A stretch of DNA of 64,000 nt, from positions 6,879,501 through 6,943,500 of the forward strand of contig NZ_AP023441.1 in NCBI RefSeq assembly GCF_019976755.1. The letters are read 5' to 3'. Below the pieces are notes generated by a model, which was not told where the DNA came from, searched no databases, and saw only the letters and a program-made list of their open reading frames with translations. A program made the position numbers and the translations under genes. The number at the start of each line of letters is the position of its first letter. Position 1 is the first letter of the stretch. This DNA is from Nostoc sp. MS1 (lineage in GTDB: Bacteria; Cyanobacteriota; Cyanobacteriia; Cyanobacteriales; Nostocaceae). Below are positions 8,609 to 15,993 of the stretch, piece after piece.

Positions 8609-8848
8609 TTAACGAGATTCTGTTCCTTGATTAGGCAGACCAGGTGTTGTCACAGTACCACCAGCCGCTTCAGGTTCAGCACCTTGACGAGTATCAGTAC
8701 CAGATTCTTGACCAGTCATCCGATATCTTTCATCAAGAGAGGTGTCACCATCTTCTGTAGTTGGCACAGTGGTTTGGGTTCCAGGATTATCTTCTGGGTT
8801 ATATTTAGCATCATCTTGACGATTATCGGGAGGAGTTTTAGATGTCAT
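8609..8848 (-). CDS. Small hydrophilic protein, unknown function
   Basis: The 79-residue product is acidic and almost free of hydrophobic residues, rich in Thr, Asp, Glu, Gly, Pro and Gln (for example DNRQDDAKYNPEDNPG and YRMTGQESGTD). It is predicted to be disordered. An AAAGGT motif lies about 14 bases before the ATG and may be a weak ribosome-binding site. A longer frame exists on the opposite strand, but its product is basic, Phe/Ser/Arg-rich and resembles the antisense of this one. I do not recognise a family; a stress-related disordered protein is possible but unsupported. Confidence 0.55.
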   Translation of the reverse strand: MTSKTPPDNRQDDAKYNPEDNPGTQTTVPTTEDGDTSLDERYRMTGQESGTDTRQGAEPEAAGGTVTTPGLPNQGTESR

Positions 8849-9194
8849 AATTATTTAATACCTTTGTAATTCGGTTATTGTATAAGAATAGTTTTTTACT
8901 ACCTTTAATTTGACTACCCTGAGATAGAAATCTTTCTATAACTTCTTTCACAAAAATCTTTACTGAAGATAATTATCTTAAGTAAATGAAAGCACTAAAT
9001 AAGTTAATAATTTAATTGCAAGATACCTTGGTAAGAATTTAGCATCCAAAAGTTAGATTGAAAGAAGCAGAAAGTAGTCACGGTGAAACAGATTTCACAC
9101 CAAGGTATAAAAGAAGAACTAGGATCTTAACTCTTGACGCAGCCTGGCTAAAGACCCCGCCTCCGCTAATAGAACTTTATAAGAGGAAAATAAC

Positions 9195-9252
9195 TGTTGA
9201 CTATGGACTGTTGACTATGGACTATGGACTAATGGCAACTGACAACTGACTA
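9195..9252. repeat. GACTATG/GACTAAT heptamer tract before hisD
   Basis: About eight tandem heptamers of the TTGACTA-TGGACTA kind lie upstream of hisD. The rest of 8849-9322 is AT-rich and shows no gene; a plus-strand frame across it is built partly from this repeat. Confidence 0.7.
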
Positions 9253-9322
9253 AAGTGCTAATATCGCTCTACACTAAATATTGTCCTTACTGCAAACCTG
9301 CATTAATTCAGAGATACTGTCC

Positions 9323-10606
9323 ATGCTAGTCCTGAAAACAACCGCCCCAGAATTTTACAGCAAATTCCAAGCCTTAGTGAGCGATCGCCGAGAAGCAACG
9401 GTTGATGTGAGTGGTACAGTACGCGATATCCTGGCTGATGTGAAAGTGCGGGGTGATGCCGCAGTCAAGGACTACACCAGTCGTTTTGACCATTACAGCC
9501 CAGATTCTCACCATTTAAGTGCAGATTTCATTGCTGAACAAGCTGCCAAGTGTTCTGCTGAGGTGAAAGCAGCAATAGAATTAGCAGCAGAACGTATTAC
9601 ATCTTTTCACCAAAAACAACTACCCCAAGATATAGGTTACACAGATGACACAGGTGTAAAATTGGGCTTAAATTGGGTAGCTCTATCTCAGGTAGGAATA
9701 TACGTCCCTGGAGGACGCGCCAGCTATCCTAGTTCGGTGCTGATGAATGCCTTACCCGCCAAAATTGCCGGGGTAGAACGGATAGTAATGACCGTACCCA
9801 TGCCTGGAGGAGAAATCAATCCTGCTGTCTTAGCGGCTGCCCAAGTCGCTGGCGTAACAGAAATATATAGTATTGGTGGGGCGCAAGCAGTTGCCGCCTT
9901 AGCCTATGGCACACAAACCATTACCCCAGTAGATAAGATTGTCGGCCCTGGTAACGCTTACGTTGCTGAAGCCAAACGCCAAGTATTTGGGACTGTAGGT
10001 ATTGACAGCATCGCCGGGCCTTCAGAAATTTTAGTTGTCAGCGATCGCCAAAATAATCCAGAATGGATTGCCTGGGATTTATTATCGCAAGCCGAACACG
10101 ACCCCAGCGCCCAATCTATCCTAATTACCGATGATGAATCCTTTGCCCAAGAAGTAATCGCCGCAGTTGAGCAAATTCTCACTACCCTACCCACCAAACA
10201 AGTAGCAACTAGCAGTTGGCAAAATCACGGTGCAGTCATTATCGTTAACGATCTGGCTGAAAGCATCCCCTTACTTAATCAACTAGCCCCAGAACACGTA
10301 GAACTATGCGTAGATAATCCCCAATTATTAGCTAGTCAAATTAAATGCGCTGGTAGCCTATTTTTGGGACGCTACACCCCAGAAGCGATCGGCGATTATT
10401 TAGGCGGCCCCAATCATGTCCTACCCACTTCCCGTTCTGCCCGTTTTGCTTCCGGCTTAAGCGTTTACGATTTCCTCAAACGCATCACCTACTTGGAATG
10501 CAATCAAGCCGCATTGCAGAAAATAGGACAAGCAGCCGTCACCCTAGCCCAAACCGAAGGCTTACCAGCCCACGCAGGTAGCGTTGCCATCAGGTTACAG
10601 TCCTAG
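9323..10606 (+). CDS. hisD: Histidinol dehydrogenase
   Basis: HisD catalyses the last two steps of histidine synthesis, oxidising L-histidinol to L-histidine with two NAD+ in the cytoplasm. The protein is 427 residues, the usual length. Diagnostic blocks are GIYVPGGRASYPSSVLMN, the NAD region IDSIAGPSEILV, the zinc-ligand segment LLSQAEHDPSAQ, and the C-terminal LAPEHVELC and GPNHVLPT. A TTG 42 bases upstream would extend the frame, but MLVLKTTAPEFYSKF from the ATG matches the family start better. It is not next to other his genes, as is common in cyanobacteria, where his genes are dispersed and more than one hisD can occur. A hairpin terminator follows. Confidence 0.95.
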   Translation: MLVLKTTAPEFYSKFQALVSDRREATVDVSGTVRDILADVKVRGDAAVKDYTSRFDHYSPDSHHLSADFIAEQAAKCSAEVKAAIELAAERITSFHQKQLPQDIGYTDDTGVKLGLNWVALSQVGIYVPGGRASYPSSVLMNALPAKIAGVERIVMTVPMPGGEINPAVLAAAQVAGVTEIYSIGGAQAVAALAYGTQTITPVDKIVGPGNAYVAEAKRQVFGTVGIDSIAGPSEILVVSDRQNNPEWIAWDLLSQAEHDPSAQSILITDDESFAQEVIAAVEQILTTLPTKQVATSSWQNHGAVIIVNDLAESIPLLNQLAPEHVELCVDNPQLLASQIKCAGSLFLGRYTPEAIGDYLGGPNHVLPTSRSARFASGLSVYDFLKRITYLECNQAALQKIGQAAVTLAQTEGLPAHAGSVAIRLQS

Positions 10607-10667
10607 CTTGTAGTAAGGACTTTAGTCCTTTAAAAAATTTACTCAATACAATCTTTTTTGTACAGAA

Positions 10668-10709
10668 GTAGAAGGAGAAAGCTAAAAAGTGTAGTTTTTT
10701 TCCTTCTAC
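10668..10709 (+). terminator. Probable hisD terminator
   Basis: GTAGAAGG at 10668-10675 pairs with CCTTCTAC at 10702-10709, with A-rich and T-rich arms extending the stem. CTTTTTA follows. It lies 60 bases past the hisD stop. Confidence 0.6.
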
Positions 10710-11101
10710 CTTTTTATTTCCGCTCTTTACATCAATTTTTCTTATATATAACTTCAGTTGAAATATAGTTATTAACTATTTCTTAAAGTAAGATAGGTAA
10801 ATTTACTAACATATCAAATTAGGATAAAAAAGATTGTTAAATATTTCTAAACTGTTTCATTAATTCAAAATATAAAATTAATCCGCCTCTGCAAATGTAA
10901 AGAAATATCTTACTAATGGTAGGAATTTATGAATAAACATAATTCGATTGTCAGAGGATAAAATTTCCAGGCTATTGTACTAGTATTTGCAATCACCGTA
11001 CAAATACCAAATATCGTAGATGAAAATCCTGTTACTTTCTTCCTATTGTTAGATAAGCATCAGGTTTTCTGTAACTTTATGTTTAGTAAGAGGTAATACT
11101 T
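10710..11101. other. AT-rich spacer, promoter region of the next gene
   Basis: No gene is visible. AGAGG lies about 10 bases before the ATG at 11102 and is a good ribosome-binding site. No operator could be named. Confidence 0.5.
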
Positions 11102-12154
11102 ATGACTAGTTACGAGCAGATTTTCAACTCAAAACAAACCCTAGAAGAAACATTAACACCAGAAGAAGCCGTTGCTGCGATCGCAGTTGTTACAGCCTTG
11201 GCAGATTCAACCGTTGAACAGATAGATGCTGAGAGTTTAGCTGCTATTTTGTGGCAATTTGAGGTCTTTGCTGAATATTCAGAAGAAGAGATTGTGGAAA
11301 TAGTTGATGAACTCATCGCCATTTCCCAAGAAGAAAGTATTGGTGCTTTGTTTAACGTAGCAAGTCAAACCCTTTCTGATGAATTAGTTTGGGATGGTTT
11401 CGCGGCTGGAGTTATTATTCTCTTAGATGGAGAACAACTAGTGATTCCCCAAGATAAACAGCCTTACCTGAAAAAACTGCAAGCAGCATTAAAATTAGAA
11501 GAATCAGAAGCCCAAGAAGTTATTCAAGAGATAACCTCAGCCTTCCAAGATACAGAAGATGAAGATGATTTCGATGAGGAAGGAAATACTCTCATCGTAG
11601 AAGATTATAGCGAAGAGGTTTATGAATCACCTCTGGGTAACTTCTCTGTACCCATTCCTGTTGATGCCGAACAAGGAGGGAAAATTCAAAGTCAAGAAGG
11701 CGTAGTGGGCTTCTCAGATGACTTTGGAACTCTATTGAGGATTGATTATTATCCCATCCCTCCAGAACAATTAGAAGAACTAGACTCCACAGAAAAACAA
11801 GAGTATCTCCGCTCAATTATGGTTGAGAAGTATGTGCCTCAAGCAATTTTACAAAATCTACCAGATGCGACAATTAAACATACAGAATATCAAGAACAAG
11901 GGGAATTAGACTATTATTATGCCCTGGTTGATATGCCAAATGGTTCAACAATTTCTCAGCAAGATAACAATGGAACTATTACTAGATTGAATGCCTATCG
12001 AGGTTTAATTTCCTTTATTCAAGATGATTTTTTGTATATAATTAGTAGCCAACGTAGCTTTTTTAATGGTGACACTCCCGATTCTATAGAAGAAGAAGCA
12101 GAAAACATTAAAGAGAGTATTTTAGAGTTTGTAGAAACGATAGAGTTTAGTTAG
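11102..12154 (+). CDS. Acidic protein with TerB-like N-terminal domain
   Basis: The 350-residue protein is strongly acidic. Residues 18-150 are helical and resemble the TerB/DjlA-like fold of tellurite-resistance and stress proteins, with two half repeats: TPEEAVAAIAVVTALAD to IAISQEESIGALF, and ELVWDGFAAGVIILLDGE to EAQEVIQEI. An Asp/Glu-rich hinge (DTEDEDDFDEEG, about 156-168) joins it to a beta-rich C-terminal half beginning at SPLGNFSVPIPVDAEQ. I do not recognise the second half. There is no signal peptide or membrane segment. The TerB link is by general pattern only. It stands alone between hisD and a convergent PTPS gene. Confidence 0.7.
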   Translation: MTSYEQIFNSKQTLEETLTPEEAVAAIAVVTALADSTVEQIDAESLAAILWQFEVFAEYSEEEIVEIVDELIAISQEESIGALFNVASQTLSDELVWDGFAAGVIILLDGEQLVIPQDKQPYLKKLQAALKLEESEAQEVIQEITSAFQDTEDEDDFDEEGNTLIVEDYSEEVYESPLGNFSVPIPVDAEQGGKIQSQEGVVGFSDDFGTLLRIDYYPIPPEQLEELDSTEKQEYLRSIMVEKYVPQAILQNLPDATIKHTEYQEQGELDYYYALVDMPNGSTISQQDNNGTITRLNAYRGLISFIQDDFLYIISSQRSFFNGDTPDSIEEEAENIKESILEFVETIEFS

Positions 12155-12277
12155 TGGCAAAATAAGACTTAATTTAATATATGGAGTTTCCAGTACATTC
12201 CCTTGTATTTCAGGGTATGCAGGATATCTACCTTACAAGAATCATCCCTTGATTCAGCAACGCCAGAAATAGAAACA

Positions 12278-12308
12278 AGGTAGCACAAATAACTGCGCTA
12301 CCTATTTT
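12278..12308 (+). terminator. Hairpin terminator between convergent genes
   Basis: AGGTAGC at 12278-12284 pairs with GCTACCT at 12297-12303, followed by ATTTTTG. It serves the plus-strand TerB-like gene, and an A-run (AGAAACAA) on the other side could also let it serve the minus-strand gene ending at 12414. Confidence 0.65.
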
Positions 12309-12413
12309 TGTTTATATTCTCATTGCAAGAAATCTTTTAGCAGGATGATTCAAATTTGATTGCAAATACTTTTGCACCTATCCCTACTATATACACTGTG
12401 GACGGTAAGTTAA

Positions 12414-13286
12414 TTAAATCCGCGCCAACATTGGCTCTGATTTTGCTGTGTTGACACTGTTCGATTCTAAATCAGTGCTGTAGATTTCACAGGAGTTATT
12501 AGGACTCTCAATCAACTTGACTTTATAAAGCTTGGCTCCTATTTCTTGAATAGGCGATCGCAGTAAATTACTAATATACAAAGCGATATTCTCAGCCGTC
12601 GGCACAACTTCGGCAAAGTAAGGAATATCCTTATTTAAGAATGTGTGGTCGAATGGTTCCACAACATGATCTTCAATCGCCTGATTCAAAGCACCTAAAT
12701 CAACAATCATCCCGGTGCGTGGATCAATCTCGCCCTTAACAGTCACTTCTAAATGATAGTTGTGTCCGTGACCGTGAGGACGCGCACACTTACCATAAAT
12801 TTCCGTGTTGTCTTCTTGACTGAGATTGGGATGAGCCAGCCGATGGGCGGCGCTAAAGTGAGTGCTAATAGTGAGGTAAGCTTCCATTCCGTTTCCTAGA
12901 TAATCTGCCCAAAGTTCAGGATGTTCAAACAACTGTACGCGGACTAGAGGCAAGTGAGGTACTAGTCGCTGCCAGATAACCCGTGCGATATTTTCTGTGG
13001 TTGGCAAAGTCTGCCCAAATTCTGCCCAGATATCGTTGAGATAGGAAAAGTCCAGTTGGCTGGTAACTTCTCGCTTGATGACTTGTTTCACATCCGACAA
13101 GTTCAACACCATGCCATATTCATCTAATTCTCCAGCTAGGGAGATAAATATGACATAGTTATGTCCATGCCCAGGAAACCGAGAGCAAGCGCCAAATTTC
13201 TCAATATTCTCGGCTTCACTCAGTTCTGGCAACCAATAGCGGTGGCTAGCCGAAAACTGAGCGCGGCGATTTACTATACATTGCAT
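12414..13286 (-). CDS. Tandem PTPS/QueD-domain protein
   Basis: The 290-residue protein carries two copies of the 6-pyruvoyl/6-carboxy-tetrahydropterin synthase domain. The first spans about 1-125 (FSASHRY, then ACSRFPGHGHNY) and the second about 133-265 (FSAAHRL, then KCARPHGHGHNY). Each has the zinc-binding His set and the catalytic Cys before GHGHNY. Both copies have the spacing of eukaryote-like PTPS rather than the short QueD spacing. The family converts 7,8-dihydroneopterin triphosphate to a tetrahydropterin, for biopterin-like cofactors or queuosine. Single-domain enzymes of about 120-150 residues are usual, so this is a duplication-fusion. A pterin carbinolamine dehydratase lies 5 kb away. 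The C-terminal 25 residues are unrelated. Confidence 0.85.
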   Translation of the reverse strand: MQCIVNRRAQFSASHRYWLPELSEAENIEKFGACSRFPGHGHNYVIFISLAGELDEYGMVLNLSDVKQVIKREVTSQLDFSYLNDIWAEFGQTLPTTENIARVIWQRLVPHLPLVRVQLFEHPELWADYLGNGMEAYLTISTHFSAAHRLAHPNLSQEDNTEIYGKCARPHGHGHNYHLEVTVKGEIDPRTGMIVDLGALNQAIEDHVVEPFDHTFLNKDIPYFAEVVPTAENIALYISNLLRSPIQEIGAKLYKVKLIESPNNSCEIYSTDLESNSVNTAKSEPMLARI

Positions 13287-13587
13287 GAGTACACTGGGAG
13301 CAAATTTTAAATTTTCTTAATCTTTCACTGCTACCAGCATAAACTAATTTTTTAGTCATTAGTCATTCGTCATTAGTCATTTGTGTAGAAATTTTTCGCT
13401 ATTGACTATAGATGATTGCCGTACTGTTATCTTCCAAAAAATAAAAATAAGGTGTTGTTGAAACTAGCTTTGAAGGTTTCTTAACGATGCCAGAGGTTGC
13501 TGGTTGCTAATTGTACTTGACCAAGCGATCGCAAATGTTCGGCTACACTAGGAAAAACAATTAATGACAGGGAATCTTATCTAACCC
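13287..13587. other. Spacer with TTAGTCA heptamers
   Basis: TAGTCAT heptamers lie at about 13353-13383, upstream of the PTPS gene, and a HIP1 octamer at about 13524. No gene was seen. Confidence 0.5.
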
Positions 13588-14295
13588 CTATTGACTACTC
13601 ACAGAAGCCTGTGCTTCACAGTGCAATCTCGTAGCGATGCGGAATAATTCTTGACCAGTGTGTAAATAGCGATCGTCATAATTTAAGGGAAAATAACCCA
13701 ACTCTTCCAACCCATCTGCTACTTGATTGAGGCTGTAGTAAAGATGGGCGGCGGCTCTAGCCATACTAGGAGGATTAGGACGGGAACGAAAAATAGTTTG
13801 GGCTTGCTTTAAGTCTTCTTTACAAGTGACTAAGTATTCCTGAAAGGTATCTAACAATTCATCATCAAAGGGATCTGCGGCTAGTTCTTCTATTTGTTCT
13901 TCTAAGGAACTGAGGATGGTACAAAGTAAGCGGTTGACTGGGTGATAAACCAAGCGTAGCCACTCTTCTACCTGCTCATCTGCATCCTTACCACTTTTGC
14001 GCCTTGTTTTGTAATGTTCTTGGGCTGATGTAGCGCGTTGTTGACGCTCACTATTTAATCTCTGTGATTGATCCCGTAGCCCTTGGTCATAATTGAGGCG
14101 ACTTTGATTGTCGCCTAAAACTTCGTATGCAGCGTTAATGCGAATAATCTGCTCTTTGTCTGCTGTATCCTGATTACTATCGGGATGGAATAATTTCACC
14201 AAGCGGCGGTAAGCTTGCTTAATCTCCGCTTGGCTGGCGTTGGGACTGACTTTGAGAGTGTCGTAATGATTTATGTCTTTCTTAGAATCGACCAT
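13588..14295 (-). CDS. J-domain protein (DnaJ-like), unknown C-terminus
   Basis: Residues 8-75 are a J domain: NHYDTLKVSPNASQ, the invariant HPD in LVKLFHPDSNQ, and INAAYEVLGDNQSRLNYD. J domains stimulate the ATPase of DnaK-type chaperones. There is no Gly/Phe region or zinc finger, so this is a class III J-protein. Residues 115-235 are helical (EEWLRLVYHPVNRLLCTIL, ARAAAHLYYSLNQVADGLEEL) and belong to a cyanobacterial extension I cannot name. The gene starts 15 bases after the stop of cysK on the same strand, so the two are almost certainly cotranscribed. A link between this co-chaperone and cysteine synthase is possible but only inferred from position. Confidence 0.8.
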   Translation of the reverse strand: MVDSKKDINHYDTLKVSPNASQAEIKQAYRRLVKLFHPDSNQDTADKEQIIRINAAYEVLGDNQSRLNYDQGLRDQSQRLNSERQQRATSAQEHYKTRRKSGKDADEQVEEWLRLVYHPVNRLLCTILSSLEEQIEELAADPFDDELLDTFQEYLVTCKEDLKQAQTIFRSRPNPPSMARAAAHLYYSLNQVADGLEELGYFPLNYDDRYLHTGQELFRIATRLHCEAQASVSSQ

Positions 14296-14310
14296 TCATC
14301 CAAATTATTT

Positions 14311-15273
14311 TTAGCTAATGCTAGCTGTTGCCTTCGCCTCTAGGTCTTGGAACAAAGGTGTACTTAAGTACCTTTCGCCAAAACTAGGTTGAATCAACAC
14401 AATCAAGCGTCCTTCATTTTCTGGACGTTGAGCGACGCGAATGGCTGCACACAAAGCTGCACCACTGGAAATTCCAGATAGTAAGCCTTCTTCTCTGGCT
14501 AAACGCCGACCATAAGCGATCGCTTCTTCATCGGTGACGGTAATCACCTCATCTATTAATTGTAGCTTGAGGACTTGGGGAACAAAACCCGCGCCAATTC
14601 CCTGAATTTTGTGTGGGCCTGGTTTACCTCCTGACAATATTGGGCTATTGGCAGGCTCAACTGCGATCGCTTGGAAACTAGGTTTACGCGCTTTCAAAAC
14701 TTCTGCTACACCTGTGATCGTACCACCAGTACCCACTCCAGCGACAATCATATCTACCAGTCCATCGGTATCTTCCCAGATTTCCTCTGCGGTAGTTTCC
14801 CGATGTATTTTCACATTCGCGGGATTGCGGAACTGCTGCAACATATAGGCATAGGGCGTACTGTTCACTATTTCCTGCGCTCGGCGAATGGCTCCACTCA
14901 TCCCTTCCATTCCCGGAGTCAGTTCCAATTCTGCCCCATAAGCTCGTAACATCGCCCGACGCTCACCACTCATGGTTTCCGGCATCGTTAAAATTAGACG
15001 ATAACCCTTAGCTGCGGCTGCCATCGCTAAGGCAATGCCTGTATTTCCCGATGTTGGTTCTACCAATACCGTCTTCCCAGGAGAAATCAGTCCCTCCTGT
15101 TCCGCCGCATTAATCATACTCACCCCAATTCGGTCTTTCACAGACGAAGATGGGTTCATACTTTCCATCTTCACAAGAATCTGTGCCACACATCCCTCCG
15201 CTTGAGGAATGCGGTTCAATTGTACTAAAGGTGTACGACCAACCAATTCTGTAACGTTACGAGCAACCCGCAT
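14311..15273 (-). CDS. cysK: Cysteine synthase A (O-acetylserine sulfhydrylase)
   Basis: This PLP enzyme makes L-cysteine from O-acetylserine and sulfide. It is 320 residues, the normal length. The PLP lysine lies in NPSSSVKDR (about residues 41-49), the substrate loop in EPTSGNTGIALA, and the phosphate-binding loop in VGTGGTITGVAE. The C-terminal SGISSGAA block is also present. It belongs to the fold-type II beta family and could be cysK or a cysM-like paralogue; the sequence reads as CysK. An Rrf2-type regulator lies 130 bp upstream on the same strand and a J-protein follows 15 bp downstream. Confidence 0.92.
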   Translation of the reverse strand: MRVARNVTELVGRTPLVQLNRIPQAEGCVAQILVKMESMNPSSSVKDRIGVSMINAAEQEGLISPGKTVLVEPTSGNTGIALAMAAAAKGYRLILTMPETMSGERRAMLRAYGAELELTPGMEGMSGAIRRAQEIVNSTPYAYMLQQFRNPANVKIHRETTAEEIWEDTDGLVDMIVAGVGTGGTITGVAEVLKARKPSFQAIAVEPANSPILSGGKPGPHKIQGIGAGFVPQVLKLQLIDEVITVTDEEAIAYGRRLAREEGLLSGISSGAALCAAIRVAQRPENEGRLIVLIQPSFGERYLSTPLFQDLEAKATASIS

Positions 15274-15295
15274 ATTTTTTTCCTAATTTAGTTAA

Positions 15296-15400
15296 TGGTC
15301 ATTTGTCATTTGTCACTAGTTACTAATCATCTTGGCTGATGCACAGTACCTATTATTTACTCCCAAACTATGGACTAATGACTAATGACTGTTGACTAAT
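15296..15400. repeat. TTTGTCA and GACTAAT heptamers between regulator and cysK
   Basis: Two short tracts (about 15296-15325 and 15371-15400) fill most of the 130-bp spacer. This leaves little room for a separate cysK promoter that is not overlapped by repeats. Confidence 0.65.
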
Positions 15401-15402
15401 GA

Positions 15403-15846
15403 CTAAATGTAATACATTACATCCAAATGCTTGCGAGCATCTCTTTTTTCACAAAGATCCTCAAGGCTATATTTTTTCAAAACAGCATTTGCCGCCTGAC
15501 GCGCCTCTTGCCAAATTTCTTCTATAACCGAACCATCTAATGTTTGAGACTTGACATTTTCCTCACCAGCAATTGCTTCTAACCCTTCTAAACATTCCAA
15601 TATATCAAAAATGCTAATTTTTCGGGGTTCACGAGCTAAAAAATAACCTCCCCTTGATCCCCGTTGACTTTTGAGTATACCTCCACGTCTCAAAGTTGCT
15701 AATAGTTGTTCTAAATAGCGATCAGGTATATTCTGTTGAGCGGCGATTTGTCTAATTTGCATAGGTTCGCCACTGTGGTGATGTGTTGCCATTTCGATTA
15801 AGGCAAGGATGGCGTATTCTGATTTACACGATAGTTCCACAAGCAA
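15403..15846 (-). CDS. Rrf2-family transcription regulator, CymR-like
   Basis: The 147-residue protein is a winged-helix Rrf2 regulator: LSCKSEYAILALIEMA, IRQIAAQQNIPDRYLEQLLATLRRGG (recognition helix) and SQRGSRGGYFLAREP. The three closely spaced cysteines that bind an FeS cluster in IscR are absent; its cysteines at about 7, 84 and 131 are too far apart. That makes it more like CymR of Gram-positive bacteria, which represses cysteine-synthesis genes together with CysK. The gene next door is cysK, which fits. Control of cysK and its own gene is inferred, not shown. The alternative is a generic Rrf2 repressor. Confidence 0.85.
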   Translation of the reverse strand: MLVELSCKSEYAILALIEMATHHHSGEPMQIRQIAAQQNIPDRYLEQLLATLRRGGILKSQRGSRGGYFLAREPRKISIFDILECLEGLEAIAGEENVKSQTLDGSVIEEIWQEARQAANAVLKKYSLEDLCEKRDARKHLDVMYYI

Positions 15847-15931
15847 TTTTTAATAAATAGTGTTTAGTCTTAACTTTCTCCAGTATACTCCGGTTAAGCA
15901 GTGGGGTTTGTGTTTCCCCGCTAATCACAGC

Positions 15932-15961
15932 AAAAAACCCCGTCTAATAGCGGGGTTTTTT
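15932..15961 (-). terminator. Strong terminator after the porin gene
   Basis: CCCCG at 15938-15942 pairs with CGGGG at 15951-15955, flanked by six A and six or more T residues. On the minus strand it ends the porin transcript (stop at 15994). Being symmetrical, it may insulate in both directions. Confidence 0.85.
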
Positions 15962-15993
15962 GATTTAAAACTTTTTAGTGAGTTATTAACACC

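Noticed and set aside
8510..8869. 119-codon plus-strand frame
   Set aside because: Antisense to the small acidic gene at 8609-8848; Phe/Ser/Arg-rich product typical of an antisense shadow.
9058..9249. 63-codon frame upstream of hisD
   Set aside because: Its last third is made of GACTATG heptamers; no ribosome-binding site or family.
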